Assembly (NCBI GenBank): GCA_027493885.1
Contig: JAOSJZ010000001.1
Span: forward strand, 1,054,001-1,118,000
Direction of reading: 5' to 3'
DNA from: Gaiella sp.
Lineage (GTDB): Bacteria > Actinomycetota > Thermoleophilia > Gaiellales > Gaiellaceae
Length of the DNA stretch: 64,000 nt
Of the stretch, positions 52,128-61,855 are shown one piece after another. Position 1 is the stretch's first letter, and every line of letters starts with the position of its first letter. The translations under genes and the position numbers were made by a program. The notes beneath the pieces are model-generated. The model was not told the DNA's origin. It did no database searches and saw only the letters and a list, made by a program, of their open reading frames with translations.

Positions 52128-55100
52128 TCAGGGGCGCAGCACCGCCCGCCGCGGGCCAGCGAGGAAGCCCGCGTCGACGAGGAGCGGCAGCACGTCGCTC
52201 TCGACGAGAGGGCGGCCGTCGAACCGCTCGACGGACAGCCGCCGACCGCGGTCCGATCTCACCCAGTCGACGAGCGCGGCCAGCGCCGTCCGTAGCCATT
52301 CCGGCTCGGGCTCGCGAAGCGGGAGGAGCGAGCGGCCGCCACGCTCGACGTAGAGGGCGGCCTCGCCCGCGAGGAGGACGACGTGCGCGCCCACGACCCG
52401 TGCCGCGCGCGCGCCGGCCCGCTTGGGCCACGGCAACACGCCGCCGTACGGCTGGGCCGGGTCCGCGGCGGCGAGCACCAGCGGCTCCTCGTCGCCGACG
52501 TCCCGAAGCTCGCGGAGCCGCTCGACTGCACCGGGCAGGGCGAACTGTGCGCCGCCGAGGCCCTCGACGAAGTAGCCGCGGCGACAGGCGCCGACGGTCT
52601 CGAGCGCCCGGAGCTCGGCGTAGACGGCTCCGTACCCGCCCGGGACTCCCTCGGCCCGCACGCCGTCACGCGTGACGACGCCCTGCCGCTCCAGCAGGAT
52701 CTCTGCGAGGGCGCGGCGATCGGGCTTGGACGGCGGATCTCCCGGCTCGGCGAACAGGCGGCCGGTGAGCGACCAGCGGCCCGCGGTCGCGACGTCGCAC
52801 GAGACCCGCGAGCGCGAGAACCGCCGCGGCCGGTGCTCGGTGGCGGGAATGCCATAGCGACGCTTGGCCCGCAGCGGCGCCCACGCGTCGTTCGTCACCT
52901 CGCCGTTCCAGACGAGCTCCCAGAGAGCCGGTAGCGCGTCACCCGCGTCGGCTCCGAGTGACGAGACGAGGTCCGGCCAGAACTCTGCGCTCCGGCCGAG
53001 CACGGCGCGGACCGCGTCATGCACCGGGCCGGACAGCGGCTCGCCGGTCACCGGAGGGCCGAGGACGGCGGCGTCGTCGCGGTAGTAGAGCGCGACGCGG
53101 TCGAGGCCGGCGCCGACCCACACCACCTCCCCCGAGGCACACAGCTGGTCGAGCCCCCGCCGGCTGGTACCGCGGCACCCGCCGCGGCAGGATCTCGGCC
53201 TCCCACAGTGCGACCGGGAGCGCGAGCCCCTGCAGCGGGACGAGCGCCTCGCGCAGCGTCGCCCTGCGGTCGATCCCGTGCCAGGAGGGCAGGAAGCGGC
53301 CGAGCGCCGCCTGCTCCGCCGGCTCGACCTGGCGGCGCAGCACGGCGAGCGACGCGCGCCGGATGCGGCGGAGGACGTCGGGGTCGCACCATTCGCGCTC
53401 GATTCCGCCCGGCCGGAGCTCGCCGCGAACGAGTAGGTCGCGCGTCTCGAGACCGGCGAGCAGCACCCCCACCTCCGCCGGCTCGCGCCCGTACCGCGAG
53501 GCGACGTCTCCGGTCGTGAACGGCCCGCGCGAGCGCGCGTAGCGGAGCAGCACCCGCTCGAGAGCGTCCTCGACCGGCTCGAGGAACGCTTCGGGCAGGC
53601 CGCCGGGCGGCATCACGCCGAACGCGTCGCGGTAGAGGCCGGCGTCCTCGGCGGCGATCACGGCGTCGCGGCCGCCGACCCGGGCGCGGAACGCACGTCG
53701 CTCGCGGACGAGACTCTCTGAAAGCCCCGGGTCGAGCTCGCCCTCGCGCAGCTCGCCGACGCGGCGAAGCAGGTCGTGAAGCTCGTCGGCGTTACGCGGC
53801 TGCGGCAGCAGCGACGCTTCGACCTCAGCGAGCGCGCCCGGGTCGAGCAGGTCTCGAAGCTCCTCCTGGCCGAGCAGCTCGCGCAAGAGCTCGCGGTCGA
53901 GTGAAAGGGCCTGCGCGCGGCGCTCGGCCGCCGGGGTGTCGTCCTCGTACATGTAGGTGGCGACGTAGTCGAAGAGGAGCGACGCGGCCATCGGCGACGC
54001 TGATGCCGTCTCGACCTCGACGAGGTCGATCTCCCGGGTCTGGAGGCCGTGGAGGACCCCGCGCAGCGCCGGCAGGTCGAAGACGTCCCGCAGGCACTCG
54101 CGGTACGTCTCGAGCACGATCGGGAAGGAGCCGTACTTCCGGGCGACCTCGAGCAGGCTCTGCGCCTTGAGACGCTGCTGCCAGAGCGGTGTCCGCTGTC
54201 CGGGCCGCCGGCGCGGGATCAGGAGCGCCCGGGCCGCGTTCTCGCGAAACCGAGCGCCGAAGAGGGCTGTCGAGCCAACCTCGGAGACGACGAGGTCCTC
54301 GAGCTCCTGCGGCTCGACGAGCAGGTCGGCGAGCGCGGGTGGCGCTTCCGCGTCGGCAAAGTGGAGCGCGATCCCGTCGTCCGACCAGAGCGACTGCACC
54401 TCGAGCCCGAGGGTGTCGCGGAGGCGCGCTGCGAGCGCCATCGACCACGGGGCATGCACCCGGCCCCCGAACGGCGTCAGGACGCACACCCGCCAGTCGC
54501 CGATCTCGTCGCGGAAACGCTCCACGACGACAGTGCGGTCGGTCGGAAGCGCGCTCGCGCGTTCTTGCTCGCGCACGAACGCCAGAAGATTGCCGGCTGC
54601 CCACCTGTCGAGGTGATAGTCCTCACGGAGTCTTGTCCTGGCACTCTCGTCAGAAAGTGCCGACAGCCCCCGCACCGCCTCACCGATCCGCGCACCCAGC
54701 TCGTACGGCCTCCCCCACGCCCTCGCCCTTCCAGAACGGCACCGCTCCGGGAACGCCCGGTGCCGGCGAGACGAGCACCCGGTCGCGGGTGATCTCCTCG
54801 ATCCGCCAGGTCGAGGCGCCCAGCATGAAGGTCTGCCCCTCGCGCGCCTCGTAGACCATCTCCTCGTCGAGCTCGCCGACGCGGCCGCCGCCGTCGAGGA
54901 GGAAGACGCCGAAGAGGCCCCGGTCGGGGATCGTCCCGGCGTTCGTCACCGCGAGGCGGCGGGCGCCCGTGCGGCCGCGGATCGCGCCCGCGGTGCGATC
55001 CCAGACGATCCGGGGGCGGAGCTCCGCGAACTCGTCGGACGGGTAGCGGCCGGCGAGCATGTCGAGCACGTTGTCGAGCTGCTCGCGCGCGAGATCGGCG

Positions 55101-56434
55101 AAGGGGTACGCGCCGCGGACGAGCTCGTAGAGGTCGTCGACCGCGATCTCCTCGTCCGCGCAGATCGCTACGACCTGCTGGGCGAGGACGTCGAGCGGGT
55201 TCCGCGGGATCGCCGTCTCCTCGATCGCGCCCTCCCGCATCGCCTTCGCGACGACCGCGCACTCGAGCAGGTCGGCGCGGAACTTGGGGAAGATCCGCCC
55301 CTTCGAGGTCGCCCCCAGCTCGTGCCCGGCCCGGCCGACCCGTTGCAGGCCGCGTGCCACCGACTTCGGGCTCTCCACCTGGACGACGAGGTCGACGGCG
55401 CCCATGTCGATCCCGAGCTCGAGGCTCGAGGTCGCGACGAGGCAGGGGATCCTGCCCGCCTTCAGGTCTTCCTCGATCAGGACGCGCTGCTCGCGCGCCA
55501 GAGAGCCGTGATGGGCGCGCGCGACCTCCGCCTCGGCGAGCTCGTTGATCCGGAGCGCGAGCCGCTCGGCGAGCCGGCGGTTGTTGACGAACACGATGGT
55601 CGAGCGGTGCGCGCGCACCAGCTCGAGGAGTGCCGGGTAGATCGAAGGCCAGATCGACCGGGATGTCGCCTCGTACCCCGAGTCCATCTCGACCCCGTCC
55701 GGCATCACCGGCTGCGAGAGCGGGAGCGAGGAGGCCCCGAGCTCGCGCATGTCCTCGACCGGGACGACGACCTCGAGGTCGAGCTTCCTCCGTCGCCCCG
55801 CGTCGACGAGCTGGATCTCGCGCACGGGGCCGGCGACCCAGCGGCCGATCTCGGCGAGCGGGCGCTGCGTGGCCGAGAGCCCGATCCGCTGGAACGGCCG
55901 CTCCGCCACGCGCTCGAGCCGCTCGAGCGAGAGGGCGAGATGCGCGCCCCGCTTCGTGCCCGCGAGGGCGTGCACCTCGTCGAGGATCACGGTCTCGACG
56001 GTCTTCAGGAGATCCCGGCCGCGCGAGGTGAGGAGCAGGAAGAGCGACTCCGGCGTCGTGATCAGGATGTCCGGCGGTGTGCGCAGCATCCGCTCGCGCT
56101 CCCGCTGCGGCGTGTCGCCCGTTCGCACGCCGACCGAGAGCACCGAGCCGATCCCGGCCAGCGGCCCGCGCAGGTTGCGCTCGATGTCGTAGTTGAGCGC
56201 CTTGAGCGGCGAGACGTAGAGGAGGCGCATCCCCTCCCCCGGCGTGTCGTTCAGCCGGTCGAGCCCCAGCAGGAACGCGGCCAGCGTCTTCCCCGACCCG
56301 GTCGGGGCCTGGACGAGGACGTGCCCGCCGGCGGCGATCGCCGGCCAGGCGAGCTCCTGAGCGGGGGTCGGCGCCCCGAAGGCACGCTCGAACCAGGCTC
56401 GCGTGCGCGGCGAGAGCGTGGACAGTGGATCCAC
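52128..56434 (-). CDS. lhr: Lhr-family large ATP-dependent helicase, frame broken at two G runs
   Basis: Lhr is a 3'-5' helicase of the DNA-damage response, usually about 1450-1550 aa in actinobacteria; the reconstruction here is 1434 aa. The helicase core (residues 1-450) has Walker A QAPTGSGKTLAAFLLG, DEVHALAGTKRGAHLAL (DEVH), GLSATQRPLAEIGRWVAG, IVFVNNRRLAERLALRIN and RVGRAGHELGA. The long C-terminal winged-helix/HTH regions follow. The frame changes at 54712-54716 and at 53154-53158, each with one G too many on the coding strand. The GTG start is at 56434. Confidence 0.92.
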
Positions 56435-56468
56435 TCCGCGAGCGTAGCCCTCCCGGCCCGCCCTCGGC

Positions 56469-56888
56469 CTACGGCTCGCCGTACGTCCAGGGGTCGAGGC
56501 ACGGGACGCCGACGCGCTCGAACGGCGCGGTGTCGCGCGTGACGACCGTCAGGCCGTTGACGAGGGCAGTCGCGGCCATGAGCCCGTCGACGGTCGGCAC
56601 GGGGCCCTGAGCGCTGATGCGCCCCCATGCTTCGGCGACAACGGTGTCGACGGGCAGCACGCGGTCGTCGAACTGCCCACGGAGGTCCTCGAGCCACCTC
56701 TCGAAGACGTTCGCTTGGGGGGCGTCCCGTCCCTGCAAGCGCTCGATCCCGCGTCGGATTTCGCCGAACACGAGCACGCTGACGTACATGTCGCGTTCCG
56801 AGAGACTCCCGAGCCAGGCAGCGACCCCGGCGTGGCGGCCCGGCTTGCGCACCTCCGAGAGAACGTTCGTGTCGACCAGGTAGGTCAC
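56469..56888 (-). CDS. vapC: VapC-type PIN-domain ribonuclease toxin
   Basis: The 139-aa PIN domain starts MTYLVDTNVLSEVRKP (first Asp). Other acidic residues are in YVSVLVFGEIRRGIERLQ (Glu), VPTVDGLMAATALVNGLTVV (Asp) and TVVTRDTAPFERVGVPCLDP (Asp), giving the four-residue metal site. VapC toxins cleave tRNA or rRNA when freed from antitoxin. It overlaps the upstream antitoxin gene by 4 bp, the classic toxin-antitoxin layout. Confidence 0.92.
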   Translation of the reverse strand: MTYLVDTNVLSEVRKPGRHAGVAAWLGSLSERDMYVSVLVFGEIRRGIERLQGRDAPQANVFERWLEDLRGQFDDRVLPVDTVVAEAWGRISAQGPVPTVDGLMAATALVNGLTVVTRDTAPFERVGVPCLDPWTYGEP

Positions 56889-57127
56889 AGGTCGATCTCG
56901 CGCGGCAGGTCAGCGGGCCGCTCGAGATCGAGCATCGAGAAGTCCGGAGCGGTCATCAAGAACTCCTTGAAGTCCATCGTTGCCCCCTTGAGCCGCCGGT
57001 ACTCGCGGACGTCGAGGACGACCACCGCCGACTTCCCGTTTCGCGTCACGAACTGCGGGCCGTCGTCGAGCGCCCGACGCACGACCTCGCTGAAGCGCTG
57101 TTTTGCCTCCTGCAGCTGCCACGTCAT
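56885..57127 (-). CDS. Phd/YefM-type antitoxin
   Basis: The 80-aa protein has the Phd/YefM N-terminal fold: MTWQLQEAKQRFSEVVRRAL, DGPQFVTRNGKSAVVVLDVR and EYRRLKG. The C-terminal tail (FSMLDLERPADLPREIDL) is acidic and probably binds the toxin. It precedes vapC with a 4-bp overlap. Two palindromes lie at and just upstream of its start, as expected for autorepression by the complex. Confidence 0.9.
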   Translation of the reverse strand: MTWQLQEAKQRFSEVVRRALDDGPQFVTRNGKSAVVVLDVREYRRLKGATMDFKEFLMTAPDFSMLDLERPADLPREIDL

Positions 57128-57166
57128 GACTCGAGTCTATCAATTCTGTCCAGTCTGTCTAGACAG
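57128..57166. promoter_or_regulatory. Palindromes of the toxin-antitoxin promoter
   Basis: GACTCGAGTC (57128-57137) starts immediately upstream of the antitoxin ATG, and CTGTCTAGACAG (57155-57166) lies 18 bp further upstream; both are perfect palindromes. The DNA between is AT-richer. They suit cooperative autorepression by the antitoxin or toxin-antitoxin complex. Confidence 0.6.
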
Positions 57167-57227
57167 ATGGTGCTTCGGAGACGATGCGCGCAGCCGTCGC
57201 GCATGATTTCGTCGTCGTCCCGGCGAG

Positions 57228-57330
57228 CGCGACGAGCAGCCCTCGGGCGACCGCGCTTCGACCTCCGCGCCGAGGACCACGGGGAACCGCTGCGCGAGCT
57301 GCGCCGGCTCCACCGCCTGGCAGCGGTAGT
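57228..57330 (+). other. Possible gene remnant (DUF1028-like tail)
   Basis: The frame here reads FDLRAEDHGEPLRELRRLHR, which resembles the C-terminal segment of DUF1028 proteins, with no upstream part of the gene. The stretch is about 100 bp and has no start signal. It may be a decayed end left by rearrangement near the toxin-antitoxin locus, or chance. Confidence 0.25.
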
Positions 57331-57357
57331 GCGCTCCGCCCGCGATACGATCGCCGA

Positions 57358-57915
57358 ATGCCCGACGTGCTCTACTTCACCGGCGACGCCGAGGCAGACG
57401 CGCTCATCGCGCGGGACCCGCTCGCCCTCCTGATCGGGTTCGCCCTCGACCAGCAGATCACGGTGCAGACCGCGTTCGCAGGGCCGCTCAAGCTCCTGCA
57501 GCGGCTCGGCTCGCTCGACGCGGCGACGATCGCCGCCACCGACCCGGCTGAGCTCGACGCGCACTTCCGGCAGCCGCCGGCGATCCACCGCTTCCCCGGC
57601 TCGATGGCGAAGCGCGTCCACGACCTCGCACGGCACGTCGCCGACGAGTACGACGGGCACGCCGAGCGCGTCTGGACGGAGGCGGCGGACGCGAAGGACC
57701 TCGAGCGCCGGATCCGCGCGCTGCCGGGGTTCGGCGACATGAAGGTGCTCGCGCTCTCCGCAGTCCTCGCGAAGCGCCTCGGCGTCGCGGTCGCGGAGCC
57801 GCTCGCGCCGAGCTTCCAGACGCTCGGCGACGTCGACTCCGTCGAGGCGCTCCACGCATACCAGGCCGCGAAGCGCGCCCATCGCAGCGCGCGTCGAGCC
57901 GCCACGAAGACCTGA
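57358..57915 (+). CDS. HhH-GPD-type DNA-glycosylase-like protein
   Basis: The 185-aa protein resembles the actinobacterial HhH-GPD family represented by TIGR03252: MPDVLYFTGDAEADALIARD, LALLIGFALDQQITVQTAFA, IRALPGFGDMKVLALSAVLA (the helix-hairpin-helix LPGFG) and KRLGVAVAEPL. A clear catalytic Lys/Asp and the Cys cluster of endonuclease III are not obvious. It may recognise damaged DNA without full repair activity. It is a single gene between the toxin-antitoxin operon and a kinase remnant. Confidence 0.82.
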   Translation: MPDVLYFTGDAEADALIARDPLALLIGFALDQQITVQTAFAGPLKLLQRLGSLDAATIAATDPAELDAHFRQPPAIHRFPGSMAKRVHDLARHVADEYDGHAERVWTEAADAKDLERRIRALPGFGDMKVLALSAVLAKRLGVAVAEPLAPSFQTLGDVDSVEALHAYQAAKRAHRSARRAATKT

Positions 57916-57964
57916 TCGTCCCCGAAGGGCCGTATCGGCGTTGCGGCTCACCGGCCCGCACGGG

Positions 57965-58397
57965 CGATCACAACACGCCGGACGTCTCCGACTCGCGCGA
58001 CGTCTCGCGCCGTGACAACACGACCGGCGTCGCAGTGGTCGTGAAGATCGTGAGGCCCCATCTCGTCGAAGACCGGCATGCGCTGCGCGGTCTCGCGGAG
58101 GAGGTGCGCCTCCTCGAGCTGCTGCGGCATCCCGTCATCGTCCGGAGCTTCACGCCCTCTCCGGCCGCCCCGCTCGCCACGCCCCCGTCCGGAGAGGAGA
58201 GGCTCCCGCAGTTGCGGCAGGCGCCCGAGCCGCTTCCGGGCCGAGTCCCACCCCCCGTGCGCGCGCTGCTCGAGGCCTGCCTCGAGCCCGATCCCGCTGC
58301 GCGACCGTCCCCCTCGCAGCTCGCCGCCGAGCTCGAGCTGCTGGTCGACGCCCTTCCGAAGCGACCGGTGCTCGGGCGCTCGCGTCGCACCCGCTGA
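57965..58397 (+). pseudogene. Remnant of a Ser/Thr protein kinase
   Basis: Only two parts of a Hanks-type kinase remain: part of the N-lobe (TTGVAVVVKIVRPHLVEDRH with the beta-3 Lys, and LAEEVRLLELLRHPVIVRSF with the alpha-C Glu) and part of the C-lobe (VRALLEACLEPDPAARPSPS). The Gly loop, the catalytic HRD and DFG motifs and any membrane sensor part are missing; the gap falls between residues such as VRSF and the PPSGEERLPQ region. It cannot be an active kinase, though the shortened frame is still open from 58035. Confidence 0.75.
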
Positions 58398-58506
58398 GCG
58401 GGGTGTGCAGTCGGCGTCGTCGGCGGCTGGCCTCGACCGGTGACGAGTCGCGGCTCGGGGGCGGCGAACTGCGACTCCGGAGCGGTCACGGCTCGGCGGC
58501 GCTGGA

Positions 58507-59442
58507 TCAGGCGATCTCGACCATACGCGTAATCGCGAGGCGGGCACGAGAGGCGATCTCGTCGGGGACGGTGACCTCGTAGCGCCAGTCGCGCAGGGAG
58601 TCGCGGAGCTTGTCGAGCGTGATCATCTTCATGTACTGGCAGATCGCCTTCTCCGAGACCGCTTCGAAGGTCTTGCCGGGCGCCTCCTTGTTGAGCCGGT
58701 GGATGATCCCGGTCTCGGTGGCGACGAGGAAGCGGTCCTTGTCCGAACGGCGGGCGAAGTCGATCATGCCCTCGGTCGAGAGGATGTGCGTGCGGCCGTT
58801 GGCGAACGCCATGCACTGGCTGGCGCAGCCGCACTCCGGGTGAACGAGCAGCTCGGCGTCGGGAGCCTCGGCCTGCCAGCGCTCGATGTCCTCGGGGCGG
58901 ATGCCGGCGTGGACGTGGCACTCGCCGAGCCAGACCGTCAGCTTGCGCCCGGTGACACGCTCGAGCCAGATGCCGAGGAACATGTCGGGCAGGAACAGGA
59001 TCTGCTGGTCCTCCGGGATCGCCTCGATGACCGCTCGGGCGTTCCCGGACGTGCAGCAGTAGTCGCTCTCGGCCTTCACCTCGGCGGTCGTGTTCACGTA
59101 GGAGACGACCACCGCGCCCGGGTGCTCGCTCTTCCAAGCGCGCAACTGGTCGGCGTCGATCGAGGCGGCGAGCGAGCAGCCCGCGTCGAGATCCGGGATC
59201 AGCACCGTCTTGCCCGGGCAGAGAATCGACGCCGTCTCGGCCATGAAGTGGACGCCGCAGAAGACGATCGCGTCGGCGTCTGCGGCGGCCGCCTGGCGTG
59301 ACAGCCCCAGCGAGTCGCCGACGTAGTCGGCGACTTCTTGCACCTCGGGCACCTGGTAGTTGTGCGCGAGGATCACAGCGTCGCGCTCGCGGGCGAGCGC
59401 GCGCACCTCATCCTGCATCCGGCTGATCGTGGTGGTGGTCAC
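58507..59442 (-). CDS. nadA: Quinolinate synthase
   Basis: NadA condenses iminoaspartate with dihydroxyacetone phosphate using a [4Fe-4S] cluster, to give quinolinate for NAD. The 311-aa protein starts at a GTG (VTTTTISRMQDEVRAL) and shows AVILAHNYQVPEVQEVADYV, FCGVHFMAETASIL, YVNTTAEVKAESDYCCTSGN, HPECGCASQCMAFANG and a downstream TEGMIDFARR. Cluster cysteines are expected at VFCGVHFM, DYCCTSGN and ECGC. The GTG overlaps the nadC stop (GTGA). Confidence 0.95.
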   Translation of the reverse strand: MTTTTISRMQDEVRALARERDAVILAHNYQVPEVQEVADYVGDSLGLSRQAAAADADAIVFCGVHFMAETASILCPGKTVLIPDLDAGCSLAASIDADQLRAWKSEHPGAVVVSYVNTTAEVKAESDYCCTSGNARAVIEAIPEDQQILFLPDMFLGIWLERVTGRKLTVWLGECHVHAGIRPEDIERWQAEAPDAELLVHPECGCASQCMAFANGRTHILSTEGMIDFARRSDKDRFLVATETGIIHRLNKEAPGKTFEAVSEKAICQYMKMITLDKLRDSLRDWRYEVTVPDEIASRARLAITRMVEIA

Positions 59443-60251
59443 AGAACCTCCAGGGAGACGTCGAGTGCGCGCGCCGAGTGCGTGAGGGCGCCGACCGAGA
59501 TGAAGTCGACGCCCGTCTCCGCGACGGCGCGCACGTTGTCCAGAGTGATGCCGCCGGACGCTTCGGTAATCGCGCCCCGGGCAAGCGGGACGGCGGCGCG
59601 CAGGGTCGCGACGTCCATGTTGTCGAGCAGGATCGCGTCGGCCCCTGCCTGCCGTGCCGCACGCACCTCGTCCAGCGTCTCTGCCTCGACCTGGACCGGC
59701 AACGTCGTGCCCGAGGCGCGGGCGCGTTCGACCGCGGCGCGGATCCCTCCCACGAGCCGCAGGTGGTTGTCCTTGATCAGGATCGCGTCGTACAGGCCGA
59801 GGCGGTGGTTCGTGCCGCCACCGCGGCGGACGGCGCGCTTCTCGAGAGCGCGCAGCCCGGGGGTCGTCTTGCGCGTGTCGAGGATCTCCACGCCGGTCCC
59901 CGCGACCGCGTCCACGTACCGCCGCGTGAGCGTCGCGATCCCGGACAGCCGGCCGAGCACGTTGAGCGCCGTTCGCTCTCCCCCCAGGATCGCGCGTGCG
60001 TCTCCGTGGAGCCGGGCGACCTCGCCCGGCTCGCACAGGTCACCGTCCTCGCAACGAGGCTCGAACGAGAGCTCCGGGTCGAGCTCGCGGAAGACCGCCT
60101 TGGCGGTGTCGAGCCCGCAGACGACACCCGGCTCCCCGAGCAACAGGCTGGCCGTGCAGCGCACGTCGGCGAGGAGCGCCTCGGTCGTGACGTCACCGTC
60201 GCCGAGATCCTCGGCCAGCCAGAGGCGAATGTCGGCCGCGGTCAGGTCCAT
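59439..60251 (-). CDS. nadC: Nicotinate-nucleotide (quinolinate) phosphoribosyltransferase
   Basis: NadC converts quinolinate and PRPP to nicotinate mononucleotide. The 270-aa protein has LAEDLGDGDVTTEALL at the N-terminus, ERTALNVLGRLSGIATLTRR, ILDTRKTTPGLRALEKRAVR, GGTNHRLGLYDAILIKDNHL and the C-terminal VEAETLDEVRAARQAGADAI and EASGGITLDNVRAVAETGVD. All PRPP and quinolinate contacts expected in the family are visible. It overlaps both nadB (10 bp) and nadA (4 bp). Confidence 0.96.
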   Translation of the reverse strand: MDLTAADIRLWLAEDLGDGDVTTEALLADVRCTASLLLGEPGVVCGLDTAKAVFRELDPELSFEPRCEDGDLCEPGEVARLHGDARAILGGERTALNVLGRLSGIATLTRRYVDAVAGTGVEILDTRKTTPGLRALEKRAVRRGGGTNHRLGLYDAILIKDNHLRLVGGIRAAVERARASGTTLPVQVEAETLDEVRAARQAGADAILLDNMDVATLRAAVPLARGAITEASGGITLDNVRAVAETGVDFISVGALTHSARALDVSLEVL

Positions 60252-61642
60252 CGCTCCAGCACCGTGTCTCGACCGGGGCGCAGCACGGTGTGACGGCCGC
60301 TGAGGGCCGGGTTCTCGTGGGGGAAGTCGGCGCGGAAATGACCGCCGCGCGACTCTCGCCGCGCGAGGGCCGACTCCGCGAGCAGGCGCGCCAGGAGCAA
60401 GGGCGACGTGCACAGCCGCTCCAGGCCGGCGCCGTCGCGAACGAGCCCCGCGTGCTCCGAGACCTGTTCGCGTACGTCGTCGGTCACGGCTTCGTCGAGC
60501 GCCGGCGGCGACGGGTGGTGCTCGCTCGGCGCCGGGCCCGCGAGCGCGCCGAGCGCCGCCCGGCGGCCGAAGACGAGACACTCGAGCAGCGAGTTCGACG
60601 CCAGCCGGTTCGCTCCGTGGACGCCCGTGCAGGCGCACTCGCCGGCCGCGTACAGCCCGGGAGCCTCCGTACGGCCGTCGAGGTCGGTGACGACGCCTCC
60701 CATCGAGTAGTGCGCCGCCGCAGCCACCGGCACGGGCCCGGCGGCCGGCTCGTAGCCCTCGTCGGCCAGCCGCTGCATCAACCGCGGGAAACGGCCCCGG
60801 TCGATCGGCCGCAGGTCGAGCAGCGCCGTGCCCCGCTCCGCCACCGCGCGCGCAACCACGTCCCGCGGCGCCAGCTCGTCGACGAACCGGCGGCCGTCCC
60901 CGTCGAGAAGAAGCGCGCCCTCGCCGCGCAACGCCTCGCTCAGCAGGAAGCCGCTGCCTTCGAGCGCGGTCGGGTGGAACTGGACGAACTCGAGATCCGC
61001 CACCGCGGCGCCGGCCCGGAAGGCCAGCGCGATCCCCTCCCCCACCGAGCCGGGGGGATTCGTCGTCCGCGCCCACAGCGCCGCGTAGCCACCCGTCGCG
61101 AGCACGAGGGCAGCCGCCCCGATCTCTCCCGACTCGGTGCGGCAGCCACGACCAGGCTCGAGCGCCACAACGCGCTCGCCCTCGACGATGTCGATCGAGG
61201 GGCTCTCGAGCGCCCGGCGCACGAGCGTCTCCGCGATCCGGCGGCCCGTCTCGGCACCGTCGACGTGAAGCACCCGGCGGCACGAGTGCCCTCCCTCGAG
61301 ACCCAGCCCGTCGCCGAAGCGAACGCCGAGCCGCCGCAGCTCCTCGATCCGCGCCGGCGCCTCCTCCGTCAGCACGCGCACCGCGCTCTCCCGACAAAGC
61401 CCGCGCCCGGCGGCGACCGTGTCCCGCGCATGGTGCGCGGGCGAGTCCGACGGAGCGACCGCCGCCGCAACGCCGCCCTGCGCCTCGTAGCTCGCACACG
61501 CCTCGACGCGCCCCTTGGTCAACACGACTACCCGCGCGCCCGCGGCCGCGGCGGTCAGCGCGGCGGTCAAGCCGGCCACACCGCTGCCGACGATCGCCAG
61601 GTCATACCTATCCGCATAGCGTCGATCAGCGGGCTTGGACAA
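60242..61642 (-). CDS. nadB: L-aspartate oxidase
   Basis: NadB is the FAD enzyme that oxidises aspartate to iminoaspartate. The 466-aa protein has the FAD loop LAIVGSGVAGLTAALTAAAA, SYEAQGGVAAAVAPSDSPAH, HSCRRVLHVDGAETGRRI, ATGGYAALWARTTNPPGSVG, FVQFHPTALEG and ECACTGVHGANRLASNSLLE. It is shorter than the 530-aa E. coli enzyme, mainly in the C-terminal helical domain. The start appears to be TTG at 61642. It heads nadB-nadC-nadA, with an inverted repeat just upstream. Confidence 0.95.
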   Translation of the reverse strand: MSKPADRRYADRYDLAIVGSGVAGLTAALTAAAAGARVVVLTKGRVEACASYEAQGGVAAAVAPSDSPAHHARDTVAAGRGLCRESAVRVLTEEAPARIEELRRLGVRFGDGLGLEGGHSCRRVLHVDGAETGRRIAETLVRRALESPSIDIVEGERVVALEPGRGCRTESGEIGAAALVLATGGYAALWARTTNPPGSVGEGIALAFRAGAAVADLEFVQFHPTALEGSGFLLSEALRGEGALLLDGDGRRFVDELAPRDVVARAVAERGTALLDLRPIDRGRFPRLMQRLADEGYEPAAGPVPVAAAAHYSMGGVVTDLDGRTEAPGLYAAGECACTGVHGANRLASNSLLECLVFGRRAALGALAGPAPSEHHPSPPALDEAVTDDVREQVSEHAGLVRDGAGLERLCTSPLLLARLLAESALARRESRGGHFRADFPHENPALSGRHTVLRPGRDTVLERWT

Positions 61643-61674
61643 CGAGGTTTCTGCCTCCGAGTAGATAACCTCGG
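61643..61674. promoter_or_regulatory. Inverted repeats upstream of nadB
   Basis: CGAGGTT (61643-61649) pairs with AACCTCG (61667-61673), and CCGAG (61657-61661) with CTCGG (61670-61674), directly before the nadB TTG start. The two pairings are mutually exclusive. They could be an operator for an NAD-responsive repressor or alternative leader hairpins. No known NadR/NrtR consensus is matched. Confidence 0.4.
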
Positions 61675-61799
61675 CTCAGTCTACCGTTCTCCGTCGAGCT
61701 GCGCGTTGCCGAAGGCACGGGGCTCGAGCTCCCTATCACCCGGCTGTCCGCGCGCGTAGGCCTTTCCACCGGCCGCGACCTCCGGCCGCGAGCTTCGAC

Positions 61800-61827
61800 T
61801 TGACAAATCGAAGATCTTCGATACATT
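61800..61827 (+). promoter_or_regulatory. ars promoter with ArsR-type operator in the spacer
   Basis: TTGACA (61800-61805) and TACATT (61822-61827) are separated by 16 bp. Almost the whole spacer is the perfect 14-bp palindrome TCGAAGATCTTCGA (61808-61821), which suits repression by the ArsR protein encoded downstream. The stretch is AT-rich against its surroundings. Confidence 0.75.
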
Positions 61828-61855
61828 CACAGATATCGATACGTGAGGTGGCGAG

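Noticed and set aside
51806..52296. Extended C-terminus of the secreted protein to 52295
   Set aside because: The longer frame runs through a strong terminator and into the end of lhr; correcting one G-run base gives a membrane helix, a basic tail and a stop before the terminator.
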